From Tagaea sp965279565 (GTDB lineage: Bacteria; Pseudomonadota; Alphaproteobacteria; CACIAM-22H2), in the NCBI GenBank assembly GCA_965279565.1, contig OZ257249.1, positions 3,286,001 through 3,350,000 on the forward strand: 64,000 nucleotides of DNA. Direction: 5' to 3'. Below are positions 38,460-46,338 of the stretch, piece after piece. Each line of letters opens with the position of its first letter. Within the stretch, counting starts at the first letter, position 1. Below the pieces are notes generated by a model. It made no database searches. It was not told the origin of the DNA and saw only the letters and a list, made by a program, of their open reading frames with translations. A program made the translations under genes and the position numbers.

Positions 38460-38696
38460 TCAGGCGGCGACCGAGGCGTTCTGCGGAATGATCGCGCTGC
38501 CCGGACGGATGCTGTTGCGCGGACGCAACGTGCGGCGCGGCAGGGCCGGGCCGCGCACCGCGAGCAGCTCGCGCTTGGCGTTCTCCAGCACCGAGTGGAT
38601 GCGGGCGTCCTCGCGATCGATCACGTCCATCGCGGTCAGCTTGTTGTCGATCAGATCGAGAAGGGTGTCGATGACGGGGCGGGAAAGGGAAGACAT
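38460..38696 (-). CDS. Small hypothetical protein (78 aa)
   Basis: The N-terminal 45 residues (MSSLSRPVIDTLLDLIDNKL...) look like an amphipathic helical pair; the C-terminal 30 residues are Arg/Pro-rich and probably unfolded. I know no family for it. The ribosome site is a good GAGGAG, and a promoter-like pair (TTGTTA, 18-base spacer, TATATG on the minus strand at 38790-38819) lies upstream, followed by a hairpin terminator, so it looks like a monocistronic gene. Confidence 0.6.
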   Translation of the reverse strand: MSSLSRPVIDTLLDLIDNKLTAMDVIDREDARIHSVLENAKRELLAVRGPALPRRTLRPRNSIRPGSAIIPQNASVAA

Positions 38697-39008
38697 GGGT
38701 CCTGGCTCCTCTGGGTCCGTAAATCCGACTAAATGCGCCGAATTCGGCTTCTGGTCCTTTGTTACGGGCGACCTTTCTCAGGCCGCGTGCATATAGATTT
38801 GCGCCCTATTGGTTAACAATCCATAAAACTTGGGAAAATTTTTGAAATACTTGAATCGGCATTTTAGGCGTGTTGCTGGCAAAGCACAGATCGGCCCCGA
38901 AGCCGCACGGGATAAATCGTGCCCGGACAGGCGCTTCGCGTTGACACCGGGGGCGGGCCCCCGTAGAAGCCAAACCAGCATATGCCGTGTGATTTACCCA
39001 CTCCCGGC
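38697..39008. other. 312-base intergenic region between the 78-aa gene and tRNA-Ser
   Basis: No gene is visible. The left part is the leader and possible promoter of the minus-strand small gene (TATATG/TTGTTA, plus-strand 38790-38819). The middle, about 38812-38870, is AT-rich. The right part holds the tRNA promoter at 38941-38969. Confidence 0.6.
38941..38969 (+). promoter_or_regulatory. Promoter of tRNA-Ser
   Basis: A perfect -35 TTGACA (38941-38946) and TAGAAG (38964-38969) are separated by exactly 17 bases. The spacer is a G5/C5 inverted repeat that could form a hairpin. Transcription would start near 38976, about 33 bases before the mature tRNA. Confidence 0.65.
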
Positions 39009-39100
39009 GGAGGGGTGGCCGAGTGGCTGAAGGCGGCAGTTTGCTAAACTGTTATGCGGGGAAACCTGCATCGTGGGTTCGAATCCCATCCCCTCCGCCA
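39009..39100 (+). tRNA. tRNA-Ser (anticodon GCU)
   Basis: The acceptor stem GGAGGGG (39009-39015) pairs with CCCCTCC, followed by encoded discriminator G and CCA (39098-39100). The D arm has GTGGCCGAGTGGCTGAAGGC, the anticodon stem CAGT/ACTG encloses TTGCTAA with GCT at 39043-39045, and a long variable arm (about 39052-39071) marks a class II tRNA. The T arm has GGTTCGAATC. It reads AGC/AGU serine codons. Confidence 0.97.
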
Positions 39101-39132
39101 TCTTTGCTTTCAAAGCCGGAGCCCGATTTCCC

Positions 39133-39759
39133 GTGATCCTGATCGGACAATACGATTCGCCCTTCGTCCGGCGCGTCGGCATCGCGCTGACGCTCTACGA
39201 CATCCCGTTCGAGCACCGGACCTGGTCCGCCTTCAAGGATGCCGACCGGCTGCGCGCGCTGAACCCGCTGTGCCGCGTGCCCACGCTGGTGCTGGACGAC
39301 GGCGACGTGCTCACGGAAAGCCACGCGATGCTCGACCATCTCGACAGCCGCGTGCCGGCGGCGCAGGCCCTGTTCCCGATGCGCGAGCCCGAACGGCACC
39401 GCGCCCTTTCGGTGGCCACGCTCGCGACCGGGCTCGGCGACAAGGCGGTCGGGCTTTTCTACGAGTACCGCATGCACGCCGAAGTCTCGAAGATGTGGGC
39501 GGACCGCTGCCGCACGCAGATCGTCGCCGCACTCGCGGCACTCGAAGCCGACCGCGCGAAGCGGTCCGGCGAGTACTGGTTCGGTGCGCGCATCGGGCAC
39601 GCGGACATCGCGGTCGCGTGCGTGCTGCGCTTCGTCGGCGAGGCGCATCCCGGCGCCTTCGCGCTCGAGACCTATCCGGCCCTTGCGGCGCACGCCGCAC
39701 GCCTCGAAGCGCTGCCCGTCTTCCGCCAGATCGCGCAGACCTTCATCCCGCCGTCCTGA
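39133..39759 (+). CDS. Glutathione S-transferase family protein
   Basis: Starting at GTG 39133 the 208-residue protein begins (M)ILIGQYDSPFVRRVGIALTL, which is where this GST subfamily normally starts; the open frame continues upstream only through the tRNA gene. NPLCRVPTLVLDDG and LTESHAMLDHLD form the glutathione-binding domain, and a helical C-terminal domain follows with ARIGHADIAVACVL. It begins 33 bases after the tRNA CCA with no promoter visible between, so it may be read from the tRNA transcript. Confidence 0.88.
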   Translation: MILIGQYDSPFVRRVGIALTLYDIPFEHRTWSAFKDADRLRALNPLCRVPTLVLDDGDVLTESHAMLDHLDSRVPAAQALFPMREPERHRALSVATLATGLGDKAVGLFYEYRMHAEVSKMWADRCRTQIVAALAALEADRAKRSGEYWFGARIGHADIAVACVLRFVGEAHPGAFALETYPALAAHAARLEALPVFRQIAQTFIPPS

Positions 39760-39815
39760 CTGCTTCTTACGGTTGTATGTTTGCGTAGCGGCACGATTTC
39801 GGTCATGCATCTTGG

Positions 39816-40502
39816 ATGCAGATCTCGACGGCAGATTCGGCGATCGACGTTCCGCCGCTCCAGGCGATCCGGGCGCGCCGGCAGCGGCAGGGCGACTGCG
39901 CCGTCGCCGGCACGTCGCTGCAGATCGTCGGCGAATCCCTGCGGCGCGCGCTCGACATCCAGCCCGGCGAACGCGTCCTCGAAGTCGCTACCGATGACGT
40001 AAACAGGCTTTACGACGACGCCGGCTTCGACGCCGTCGTGTCGACCTTCGGCATCATGTTCGCGCCCGACCGGGATCGCGCGGCGGCGGAACTGCTGCGC
40101 GTCTGCCGCCCAGGCGGCCGCATCGGCCTCGCCTGCTGGACGCCGGACGGCTTCATCGGCCGGCTGATCGGGATCATCGCGAGGCACGTGGCGTTGCCGG
40201 CAGGTGTCGCGAAGGCATCGCTGTGGGGAGACGAGGCCGAACTTCGCCGGATGTTCGCAGGCGCCGCCGTCGATGGTGCGTTGCGTCATTTCGCGTTCCG
40301 GTACCGGTCGGCGACGCACTGGATCGACCTGTTCCGCGGCGCCGACGGGCCTGTCCTGCGGGCATTGGACACACTCGACACCGCCGAGCAGGCCGCCCTC
40401 GGCGCCGACATCCTGGCGCTTATCGACCGGTTCAACGTGGCGGGATATCCCTCCGTCGTCGTCCCGGCCGAGTATTTCGAGGCCGTGATCGTCAGGCGCT
40501 AG
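39816..40502 (+). pseudogene. SAM-methyltransferase-like protein lacking the SAM-binding core
   Basis: The flanks clearly belong to a class I SAM methyltransferase family: GERVLEVA at 51-58 is the start of motif I, and FDAVVSTFGIMFAPDRDRAAAELLRVCRPGGRIGLACWTPDGF from residue 71 is the motif III/IV half. Between them only about 12 residues (TDDVNRLYDDAG) remain where about 60 are normal, so the Gly-rich SAM loop, the ribose-binding acidic residue and motif II are missing. The reading frame is intact. An in-frame deletion with loss of activity is the simplest reading; an altered function is possible. The region near 39990-40012 is less GC-rich than its surroundings. Confidence 0.7.
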
Positions 40503-40523
40503 CCTGCACCGGCGGTTCGGGAC

Positions 40524-41060
40524 ATGATGCATGGTATTGCCATGCCAGTCCTGATCCTCGCCGACAACGCGCCACCGCCGCCGACGGCCGATCCGAGGCT
40601 GCATGCATTGCACGCCTACTGGACCGGCATCCGCGGCGATCGCCGTTTCCCGTCGCGCTCGGACTTCGACCCGATCGACATTCCCGCACTGCTGCCGTTC
40701 GTGTCGCTGGTCGAGATCCGGGCCGGCACGCCGCGGTTCGTCTATCGCGTGATGGGAACCAAGCTCGCCGAACTTCTCCGGCGCGATGTGACGGGCCTTG
40801 CCGTCGGGACGGGCGTCAAGCCGGAGGAACTCGAATCGGTTCTGGCCCGCTACCACCGCGTCGCCGACGACGGTGTCGCGATCTACCATCGCGACCGGCT
40901 GCAGGAAGAGGCGAACGACTATACGGCGATCGACCGGCTGATGCTGCCGATGGGCGATCGCGACGACAAGGTCGAGCTGATCCTCAGCATCGTCGTCCGT
41001 GCCGACAAGGACATCAGCGAGCGGTATCCTCGAGACGGTGCCAGACCGCGTAAAGCATGA
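40524..41060 (+). CDS. PAS-domain (PAS_5-like) protein
   Basis: The 178-residue protein has the pattern of a small alphaproteobacterial PAS family: HAYWTGIRGDRRFPSRSDFDP, IPALLPFVSLVEI, RFVYRVMGTKLAELLRRDVTG and a final DRLMLPMGDRDDKVELIL strand. Such proteins consist of only the sensor fold and their role is unknown. The start may be at 40524, 40527 or 40542. Its 3' end overlaps the rRNA methyltransferase gene by 47 bp in convergent orientation. Confidence 0.75.
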   Translation: MMHGIAMPVLILADNAPPPPTADPRLHALHAYWTGIRGDRRFPSRSDFDPIDIPALLPFVSLVEIRAGTPRFVYRVMGTKLAELLRRDVTGLAVGTGVKPEELESVLARYHRVADDGVAIYHRDRLQEEANDYTAIDRLMLPMGDRDDKVELILSIVVRADKDISERYPRDGARPRKA

Positions 41061-41835
41061 CGCCGGCCGCGACCGAGAGGTTCAGCGAGTCCGCGCGACC
41101 GCGCATCGGGAGCTTCACGAGCTGCCCGCACGCGGCGCGGATCTCGGGACCGAGGCCGCTCTGCTCGGTGCCGTTGACGATCATGGCGGGAGACTTGTAC
41201 GCGACCGTCCGGTAATCGGTCTCGGTCTGGAGCGCCGTTCCCACGCAGGTCCCCGGCCAACGGCGCAGGAATTCGACGGCCTCGTCGGTTTCGGCCGCGA
41301 AGAGCGGAACCGCGAAGATCGACCCCATCGTCGCGCGGACCGCTTCGGGGCTGAACGGGTCGCACGTGGTGCCGATCAGGATCACGCCGCCGGCACCGAC
41401 CGCATCGGCCGTGCGCACGCACGTACCCAGATTGCCCGGGTCCTTTACGCCTTCGAGTGCGAGCCAGATCGGCGCCTTCGACGGATCGAGTGCGGACAGC
41501 TTCAGCAGGCGCTGCCTGAAGACGCCGATCACGCTCTGCGGGTTGTCGCGCTGCGAGATCTTCTCGAGCACGCTCGGCGAGACTTCGAGGAGCAGGGCGC
41601 CCGCGTCGCCCGCGGCCTTGCGCACGCCGGCAACCGCCGGCTGGTCGCGCTGGTCGGCGCGGTAGGCGAGCATCTCCGGCACGACGCCGTGGTCGAGCGC
41701 CTCGCGCACGGTGCGCGCACCTTCGGCGACGAACAGGCCGGTTTCGGCGCGCGCCTTGCGCATGTGCAGCGCGCGGATGTCCTTGATCAGCGGATTCGTC
41801 GGGCTGGCGATTTCCCGCACGCGGTCGCCCGTCAT
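41014..41835 (-). CDS. SpoU/TrmH family RNA 2'-O-methyltransferase
   Basis: The 273-residue protein has an N-terminal substrate-binding region (EIASPTNPLIKDIRALHMRKAR) and a C-terminal SPOUT knot with the three family motifs: KDPGNLGTCVRTADAVGAGG, AMIVNGTEQSGLGPEI and LNLSVAAGVMLYAVW. It methylates a ribose in rRNA or tRNA; the target nucleotide cannot be told. Its ATG overlaps the preceding stop codon by 4 bp. Confidence 0.92.
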   Translation of the reverse strand: MTGDRVREIASPTNPLIKDIRALHMRKARAETGLFVAEGARTVREALDHGVVPEMLAYRADQRDQPAVAGVRKAAGDAGALLLEVSPSVLEKISQRDNPQSVIGVFRQRLLKLSALDPSKAPIWLALEGVKDPGNLGTCVRTADAVGAGGVILIGTTCDPFSPEAVRATMGSIFAVPLFAAETDEAVEFLRRWPGTCVGTALQTETDYRTVAYKSPAMIVNGTEQSGLGPEIRAACGQLVKLPMRGRADSLNLSVAAGVMLYAVWHRLEDTAR

Positions 41836-42812
41836 GGTGCCGCTCCCGGGCCCGACCAGCGCACATAGAGCGATGTCGACAGGTGGCGCGTCTCGCCGCG
41901 CTGCGCCACGACGAGTTCGCCCGCCTCGAAGCTGCCGTCGCGCGATCCCAGCGCGTCGCGCGACGTTTCCAGCAGCGACAGCGCCGACATCCGGATCGCA
42001 TAGGCGGTCAGCATCAGGAACGACGGCCCGTCGGCAAGCAGCCGCGCGCAGTCCGCGAGCATCGGCTGCAGGCCTTCCTCGATGCGCCACGTCTCGTTCG
42101 CCGGGCCCCGGCCGAACTTGGGCGGGTCGAGCAGGATGCCCTGATAGCGGTTGCCGCGCCGGACCTCGCGCGCGACGAACTTCGTCGCGTCGTCGCAGAT
42201 CCAGCGGATCGGCGCCTGCGTCAGGTTCGACGCCGCCTGATTCTCCTTCGCCCACGCGATCGCCTTCTTCGACGCGTCGACATGGGTGACCTCGTAGCCG
42301 GCCGCGGCCGCGACGAGGCTGGCCGCACCGGTGTAGGCGAAGAGATTGAGGAGCTTCGGCCGCTCGCCGCCGGCATTGCCGGCGCGCGCCGCCATCCAGT
42401 CCCAGTGCGGTGCCTGCTCGGGAAACAATCCGACATGCCGGAACGCGGTGAAGCGGCACGACAGGACGGCATCGCGATAGCGCACCGGCCATTCGGGCGG
42501 CAGCGGCTTGGGGAAGCGCCAGCGCCCCCACGTGTCTTCGTCTTCACCGCCCTTGGCGTCGCCGGGCTTGGAATCGAAATACGCGTCGGCCCGTTCCCAT
42601 GCGTCGGCCGGTCCCGAGGGCGACCACAGCGCCTGTGGCTCCGGCCGCACGAGCGTCAGCTTGCCGAAGCGTTCGAGCTTGCGCCCGTCGCCTGAATCGA
42701 GAAGCGCGTAATCGTCCCAACCCGGTGTCGTCAGAATCTTCAGCTGCGGTGCCAATTCGTCCGTCCCATCTGCGCGTCGCGCGACCCTACCAGCGCGCTT
42801 ATAGATCCCCAA
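41832..42812 (-). CDS. RlmI-like class I SAM-dependent rRNA methyltransferase
   Basis: The 326-residue product has a small N-terminal PUA-like region (LLDSGDGRKLERFGKLTLVRPEPQ) and a methyltransferase domain with LLNLFAYTGAASLVAAAAG (motif I), THVDASKKAIAWAKEN (motif II) and GILLDPPKFGRGP (motif IV, DPPK). This matches the COG1092 family of 23S rRNA cytosine-5 methyltransferases. Only non-ATG starts are available: TTG 42812 overlaps the upstream gene by 14 bp, and a second TTG at 42755 has a GGGACGGA site and fits family starts better. Confidence 0.87.
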   Translation of the reverse strand: MGIYKRAGRVARRADGTDELAPQLKILTTPGWDDYALLDSGDGRKLERFGKLTLVRPEPQALWSPSGPADAWERADAYFDSKPGDAKGGEDEDTWGRWRFPKPLPPEWPVRYRDAVLSCRFTAFRHVGLFPEQAPHWDWMAARAGNAGGERPKLLNLFAYTGAASLVAAAAGYEVTHVDASKKAIAWAKENQAASNLTQAPIRWICDDATKFVAREVRRGNRYQGILLDPPKFGRGPANETWRIEEGLQPMLADCARLLADGPSFLMLTAYAIRMSALSLLETSRDALGSRDGSFEAGELVVAQRGETRHLSTSLYVRWSGPGAAP

Positions 42813-43698
42813 GGCGGAAGGCGAAACTCAACACTTTCGGCGACGCCATCGGCGGCGCATCCGGCTGGCGCCTGAAGGGCTGCGCCTGCCGCATCGCGCC
42901 GAGAAAGCTTTCGAGCGCCGTGCGCTGGTCGCGCATTTCCGGCCGCTGCACTTCGGCATAGTTCGCGATCATCTTTTCCGGCGCCCACGGATCCTGCAAT
43001 CCGAACGGCGAACCGAGCGTGCCGTCCGGATTGAGCTGGAAGTTGCCCGAGATCACGATGTCCTTGAAGCGCGGCGCGCGGTAGTCGATCAGCCACACCC
43101 TGAACACCTGCGCGAGCAGGTGGTCCACTTCGCTCTGGCTCAGCTTCTCGCCGGACGGGCCGGCGGGCTCCGCCGGGCGCGACCGGCCTGCCGCAAGTCC
43201 CGTCTGCGGCGCATTCGGCGCAAGAAGGCCGTCGCGGCTCTCCGGCATGCGTTGCGGGGTTGGCGCTGCAGGCGGAGCCGCCGGACGAGCAGCGGGCGGT
43301 ACCGGGCGCGGCGCGCTCGACTGCGGCGCGCTCGCGGCCGTCTCGCGCTGGATCATTGGCGGCGGAACGGGAGCGGGCGGAGCTGCCGCCGGCGCCGGTG
43401 GTGGTGGTGGTGGCGGAGGCGGCGGCGGAGCCGGAGGTGCAGGAGGAGGGGGCGGTGGTGGAGGAGGCGGCTCGCGCACCGGTTCGGGCGGCGGCGCGAT
43501 CTGCACAAGTTCGATCGGGACATAGGTTTCGGCTTCGGGCAAAGCGCGCGGCTCGAGCCGGATCCAGATCAGCCCGACCAATCCGTGAAGCAGCAGCGAC
43601 AGGAGCAGACCGACGATGACCGGCCAGCGCATGCGAAGTGCATCGTCGGAAATCCTGAACGTCTCGTGCGTTCCTTCCGGCGGGACGGCAACCGTCAT
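42799..43698 (-). CDS. TonB/TolA-like proline-rich energy transducer
   Basis: The 299-residue protein has one N-terminal membrane helix (about 25-45, PVIVGLLLSLLLHGLVGLIW), a proline-rich spacer of about 60 residues that could span the periplasm, and a C-terminal domain (about 185-299) with SEVDHLLAQVFRVWLIDYRAP and ISGNFQLNPDGTL, the pattern of TonB/TolA C-terminal domains. It would couple an inner-membrane ExbB/TolQ-type motor to the envelope; no motor genes are in the window. The start overlaps the pseudouridine synthase stop by ATGA. It is unusual in an RNA-modification operon. Confidence 0.75.
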   Translation of the reverse strand: MTVAVPPEGTHETFRISDDALRMRWPVIVGLLLSLLLHGLVGLIWIRLEPRALPEAETYVPIELVQIAPPPEPVREPPPPPPPPPPAPPAPPPPPPPPPPPAPAAAPPAPVPPPMIQRETAASAPQSSAPRPVPPAARPAAPPAAPTPQRMPESRDGLLAPNAPQTGLAAGRSRPAEPAGPSGEKLSQSEVDHLLAQVFRVWLIDYRAPRFKDIVISGNFQLNPDGTLGSPFGLQDPWAPEKMIANYAEVQRPEMRDQRTALESFLGAMRQAQPFRRQPDAPPMASPKVLSFAFRLGDL

Positions 43699-44408
43699 GC
43701 GGCCGGCTCGACTTCGCCGCGCGGCCCATCCTTCCATCCGCAGAGGCGCATCTGCACCTTCATGTGCTCCGGAACTTCCGCGACAGCCTTGATCGGCGTA
43801 CGCCGCGGATAGAGCGGCACGCGGATCTCGCGCGCGTGCAGGTGGAGCGTATAGCGCGCGGCGCGCGTCGACGTGCCGCCATAGACCGGGTCGCCGAGGA
43901 TCGGGCAGCCGATCGCCGCGAGGTGGACGCGAAGCTGGTGCGTGCGCCCGGTCTTCGGTTCGAGCGACAGCCACGAAAGACCGTCGCCGGAACCGATCCG
44001 CTTGTACGCTGTCTGCGAGGGCTGGCCCTGCGGATCGACGCGCATGTTCCAGCCGGTCTTGCGGTTCTGCTTGGAAAGCGGCAGGTCGATGACGCCCTCG
44101 TCCTGCGGCGGCTTCCCGACGACGACGGCCCAGTAGACCTTCCGGACCTGACCGGCCGAGAACAGGCGCCCCAGCTTCGACAGCGCCTTGCGGTTGCGCC
44201 CCAGCACCAGGCAGCCGCTCGTGTCGCGGTCGAGCCGGTGGGCGAGATCGGGCGGCTGGGCGTTGCCGAACTGGAGCCCGCCCAGGAAGTCGCGCAGGTT
44301 CTCGCCGCCGCTCGGCCCCGCATGGACTGCGAGACCGGCCGGCTTGTCGAGGATCAGCATCAGCCCGTCGCGGTAGAGCAGGCGGGATTCGAGTTCCTGA
44401 GGCGTCAT
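43695..44408 (-). CDS. RluA family pseudouridine synthase
   Basis: The 237-residue protein carries AHRLDRDTSGCLVLGRN with the catalytic Asp60, and PKTGRTHQLRVHLAAIGCPILGDPVYG, the classic RluA/RluC/RluD signature. There is no S4 domain. It isomerises uridine in rRNA or tRNA. I chose ATG 44408 (MTPQELESRLL); the frame runs further upstream through low-complexity codons only. It leads the coupled operon rluA-like / TonB-like / RlmI-like / SpoU. Confidence 0.92.
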   Translation of the reverse strand: MTPQELESRLLYRDGLMLILDKPAGLAVHAGPSGGENLRDFLGGLQFGNAQPPDLAHRLDRDTSGCLVLGRNRKALSKLGRLFSAGQVRKVYWAVVVGKPPQDEGVIDLPLSKQNRKTGWNMRVDPQGQPSQTAYKRIGSGDGLSWLSLEPKTGRTHQLRVHLAAIGCPILGDPVYGGTSTRAARYTLHLHAREIRVPLYPRRTPIKAVAEVPEHMKVQMRLCGWKDGPRGEVEPAA

Positions 44409-44489
44409 GGCCGGCAAGCTACACTCTTCGCTGGCGATATGCGAAGGGCTCGCTAAGGTATTCATCCCGTTGCCGGAGACCGGATTCCG

Positions 44490-45341
44490 ATGGGCAGTAC
44501 GGCCCAGAACGACCTCAAGGGCACCCTCTACATCGTCTGCGGCGCTGTCTGCTTCGGCGTCTGCGGCGGGCTGATCAAGCACCTGACCGGCGACATGTCG
44601 GCCGGAATGGTGGGATTCCTGCGGCACGTGTTCGCGCTGCCCTTCTTCCTGCCGATGATCTGGCGCAAGGGGTGGGGGGCGGTCGCGACGAAGCGGCCGC
44701 TGGGTCATTTCCTGCGCGGGGCGACCGGCTTCGGCAGCTTCATGCTGTTCGTCGTGGCGCTCACGCACATGCGCATCGGCGACGCATTCGCGCTTTCCTA
44801 CACCACGCCCTTCTGGTCGTTCCTGATCGCCGTCCTGGTGTTCGGCGAGCGGCTGGGCATGGCGCGGGTGGTCGCGACGGCCGTGGGTTTCGCGGGCGTG
44901 CTGATGCTGGTGAAGCCAACCGGCGACTTCAACGCCTACGCGATCGTCGCGCTTGCCAGCGCCGCATTCACATCGGCCGCGATGATGATGGTCAAGCAGC
45001 TCTCGGCCACCGAACCGCCGGACCGGATCGCGTTCTGGTTCATCCTGGTCGGTGTGCCGCTCGGCGCACCGCTCGCCGCGTTCGACTGGACGCCACCGGG
45101 CATCGATGCGCTCGCACCGCTCGTCCTGCTGGGGGCGCTAACCTGGCTCGGGCAGAGGTGCCTGTCGCGCGGCTATTCGCTGGGCCAATTCTCGAAGATG
45201 GCGCCGCTGGTCTATGTCCAGGTGGCGGTCGCCACGGCGATCGGAATCTTCGCGTTCGGCGAGGTGCCGGACCTGATGGCTGCGGCCGGCATGGTCCTGA
45301 TCGCGGCCGGAGCCATCGCCGTCGTCCGGCCGGCCCGATAG
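44490..45341 (+). CDS. EamA/DMT family transporter
   Basis: The 283-residue protein has ten membrane helices made of two EamA repeats (about 10-140 and 150-280), with GATGFGSFMLFVVALTHMRIGDAFALSY in the first and LTWLGQRCLSRGYSLGQFSKMAPL in the second. DMT carriers export metabolites or amino acids; no substrate can be assigned. A GGAG site precedes the ATG. It is divergent from the RluA-like operon. Confidence 0.9.
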   Translation: MGSTAQNDLKGTLYIVCGAVCFGVCGGLIKHLTGDMSAGMVGFLRHVFALPFFLPMIWRKGWGAVATKRPLGHFLRGATGFGSFMLFVVALTHMRIGDAFALSYTTPFWSFLIAVLVFGERLGMARVVATAVGFAGVLMLVKPTGDFNAYAIVALASAAFTSAAMMMVKQLSATEPPDRIAFWFILVGVPLGAPLAAFDWTPPGIDALAPLVLLGALTWLGQRCLSRGYSLGQFSKMAPLVYVQVAVATAIGIFAFGEVPDLMAAAGMVLIAAGAIAVVRPAR

Positions 45342-45342
45342 C

Positions 45343-45711
45343 TCACTTCCAGACGACTTCCTTGACCGTCTTCTTCTTCGGCTCCGCGGCCGGAGCCGGC
45401 GCCTTCGCCGCGATCGCGGCGGCGGCCGACTTCGTGCCGCCGAGCCGGTTCAGGATCGACGACATCGTCATGCTGTTCTTCTGCTTGATCGCCACGCCCT
45501 CGGCGGTCTCCGCCACCCGCTTGCGCTGGTAGACGGGCAGGGCGTCGAAGGTGCGCCGCGCGCGGTCGATATTGATGGTCGTCGGGCGCTCGGCCGCCAG
45601 CTTCACGAACTGGTGAATCTTCGAATGTTCGCCAAGAATCTGCCCCACCGACGACGCCAGAATCTGGAGCGCCGCCTTGTCGACCTGTTCCTTGGCTTCT
45701 TCCGAGTCCAT
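45343..45711 (-). CDS. Hypothetical protein (122 aa) with helical core and Ala/Pro/Lys-rich tail
   Basis: The protein starts MDSEEAKEQVDKAALQILAS and is predicted to be helical and charged to about residue 90, then ends in an Ala/Pro-rich linker and PKKKTVKEVVWK. I recognise no domain. An in-frame codon ten residues earlier (45741) would give 132 aa; ATG 45711 fits better as a protein start, but its ribosome site is weak. It is convergent with the EamA gene. Confidence 0.6.
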   Translation of the reverse strand: MDSEEAKEQVDKAALQILASSVGQILGEHSKIHQFVKLAAERPTTINIDRARRTFDALPVYQRKRVAETAEGVAIKQKNSMTMSSILNRLGGTKSAAAAIAAKAPAPAAEPKKKTVKEVVWK

Positions 45712-45800
45712 AGGTGGTGACTTTAGCGTGATTTCGCGCACAACATCAATGAACTGACTTCGATTCCGCTTCGGGCGGTCACATCACCGGGAGTTCGAAA

Positions 45801-46127
45801 ATGCTGACGATCGCGCTGCTCGTGGTTTCGAACGTGTTCATGACGTTCGCCTGGTACGGCCATCTCAAGTATCCGCACTGGCCGCTCTGGCAGGCGGTGC
45901 TCGTCAGCTGGGGGATCGCCTTCATCGAGTACTGCCTTGCCGTGCCCGCGAACCGGTACGGCTACGGCACGTTCACAGGCGTCCAGCTCAAGACGATCCA
46001 GGAGATCGTGACGCTCGCGGTGTTCGCCGTGTTCGCGATCGTCTGGCTCGGCGAGGGGCTCAAATGGAACCATCTGGCGGCCTTCGCGTGCCTGGTCGGG
46101 GCCGCGTTTTTCATATTCTGGGAGTAG
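45801..46127 (+). CDS. DUF486 (DMT-like) membrane protein
   Basis: This 108-residue protein has four membrane helices and the family sequence FMTFAWYGHLKYPHWPLW, IEYCLAVPANRYGYGTFTGVQLKTIQE, GEGLKWNHLAAFACLVGAAFFIF. DUF486 members look like half-size DMT transporters and probably act as dimers. The ribosome site is GGGAG. Its stop is followed directly by the T-tract side of the minus-strand terminator at 46128-46174. Confidence 0.88.
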   Translation: MLTIALLVVSNVFMTFAWYGHLKYPHWPLWQAVLVSWGIAFIEYCLAVPANRYGYGTFTGVQLKTIQEIVTLAVFAVFAIVWLGEGLKWNHLAAFACLVGAAFFIFWE

Positions 46128-46250
46128 AAAAGAAAAGCCGGCTTGCAAAGACCCTGAGGGTTCTGCAAGCCGGCGGACCAGGCCAAGGGACCAGCTCGAC
46201 CAAGGAAGTTTTCAACATGGAGGCCGGTAAGTGGACCGGCTGAACATCGT
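46128..46250 (-). ncRNA. Candidate small RNA of about 120 nt
   Basis: Reading the minus strand, a promoter at 46285-46257 points to a start near 46250. A first hairpin follows (GCCGGT/ACCGGC, 46223-46240), then an unpaired CU-rich stretch containing ACTTCCTTGG that could pair with ribosome sites, and last a strong terminator: an 11-bp perfect stem (46137-46147 with 46164-46174), an inner ACCC/GGGT stem, and TTTTCTTTT (46128-46136). Terminator polarity is minus only, and there is no minus-strand protein gene for it to serve. No known RNA family is recognised. Expression is inferred. Confidence 0.55.
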
Positions 46251-46256
46251 GAGGGT

Positions 46257-46285
46257 ATTTAAAACTAATTTTAGGCAAATGTCAA
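46257..46285 (-). promoter_or_regulatory. Promoter of the candidate small RNA
   Basis: On the minus strand a perfect TTGACA (46285-46280) is followed after exactly 17 bases by TTAAAT (46262-46257). It lies in a markedly AT-rich stretch within a GC-rich genome. Confidence 0.5.
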
Positions 46286-46338
46286 AGTGATTTTATGAGA
46301 ATTTATATTAAGCACGAAATCATACTATATTTTGTTTA

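Noticed and set aside
39073..39132. 20-codon N-terminal extension of the GST gene into tRNA-Ser
   Set aside because: The extension is simply translated tRNA sequence; family similarity begins exactly at GTG 39133.
43380..43490. GGC/GGT-rich tract as a tandem DNA repeat
   Set aside because: It is the complement of the proline-rich linker codons of the TonB-like gene with mixed third bases; no exact repeat unit is kept.
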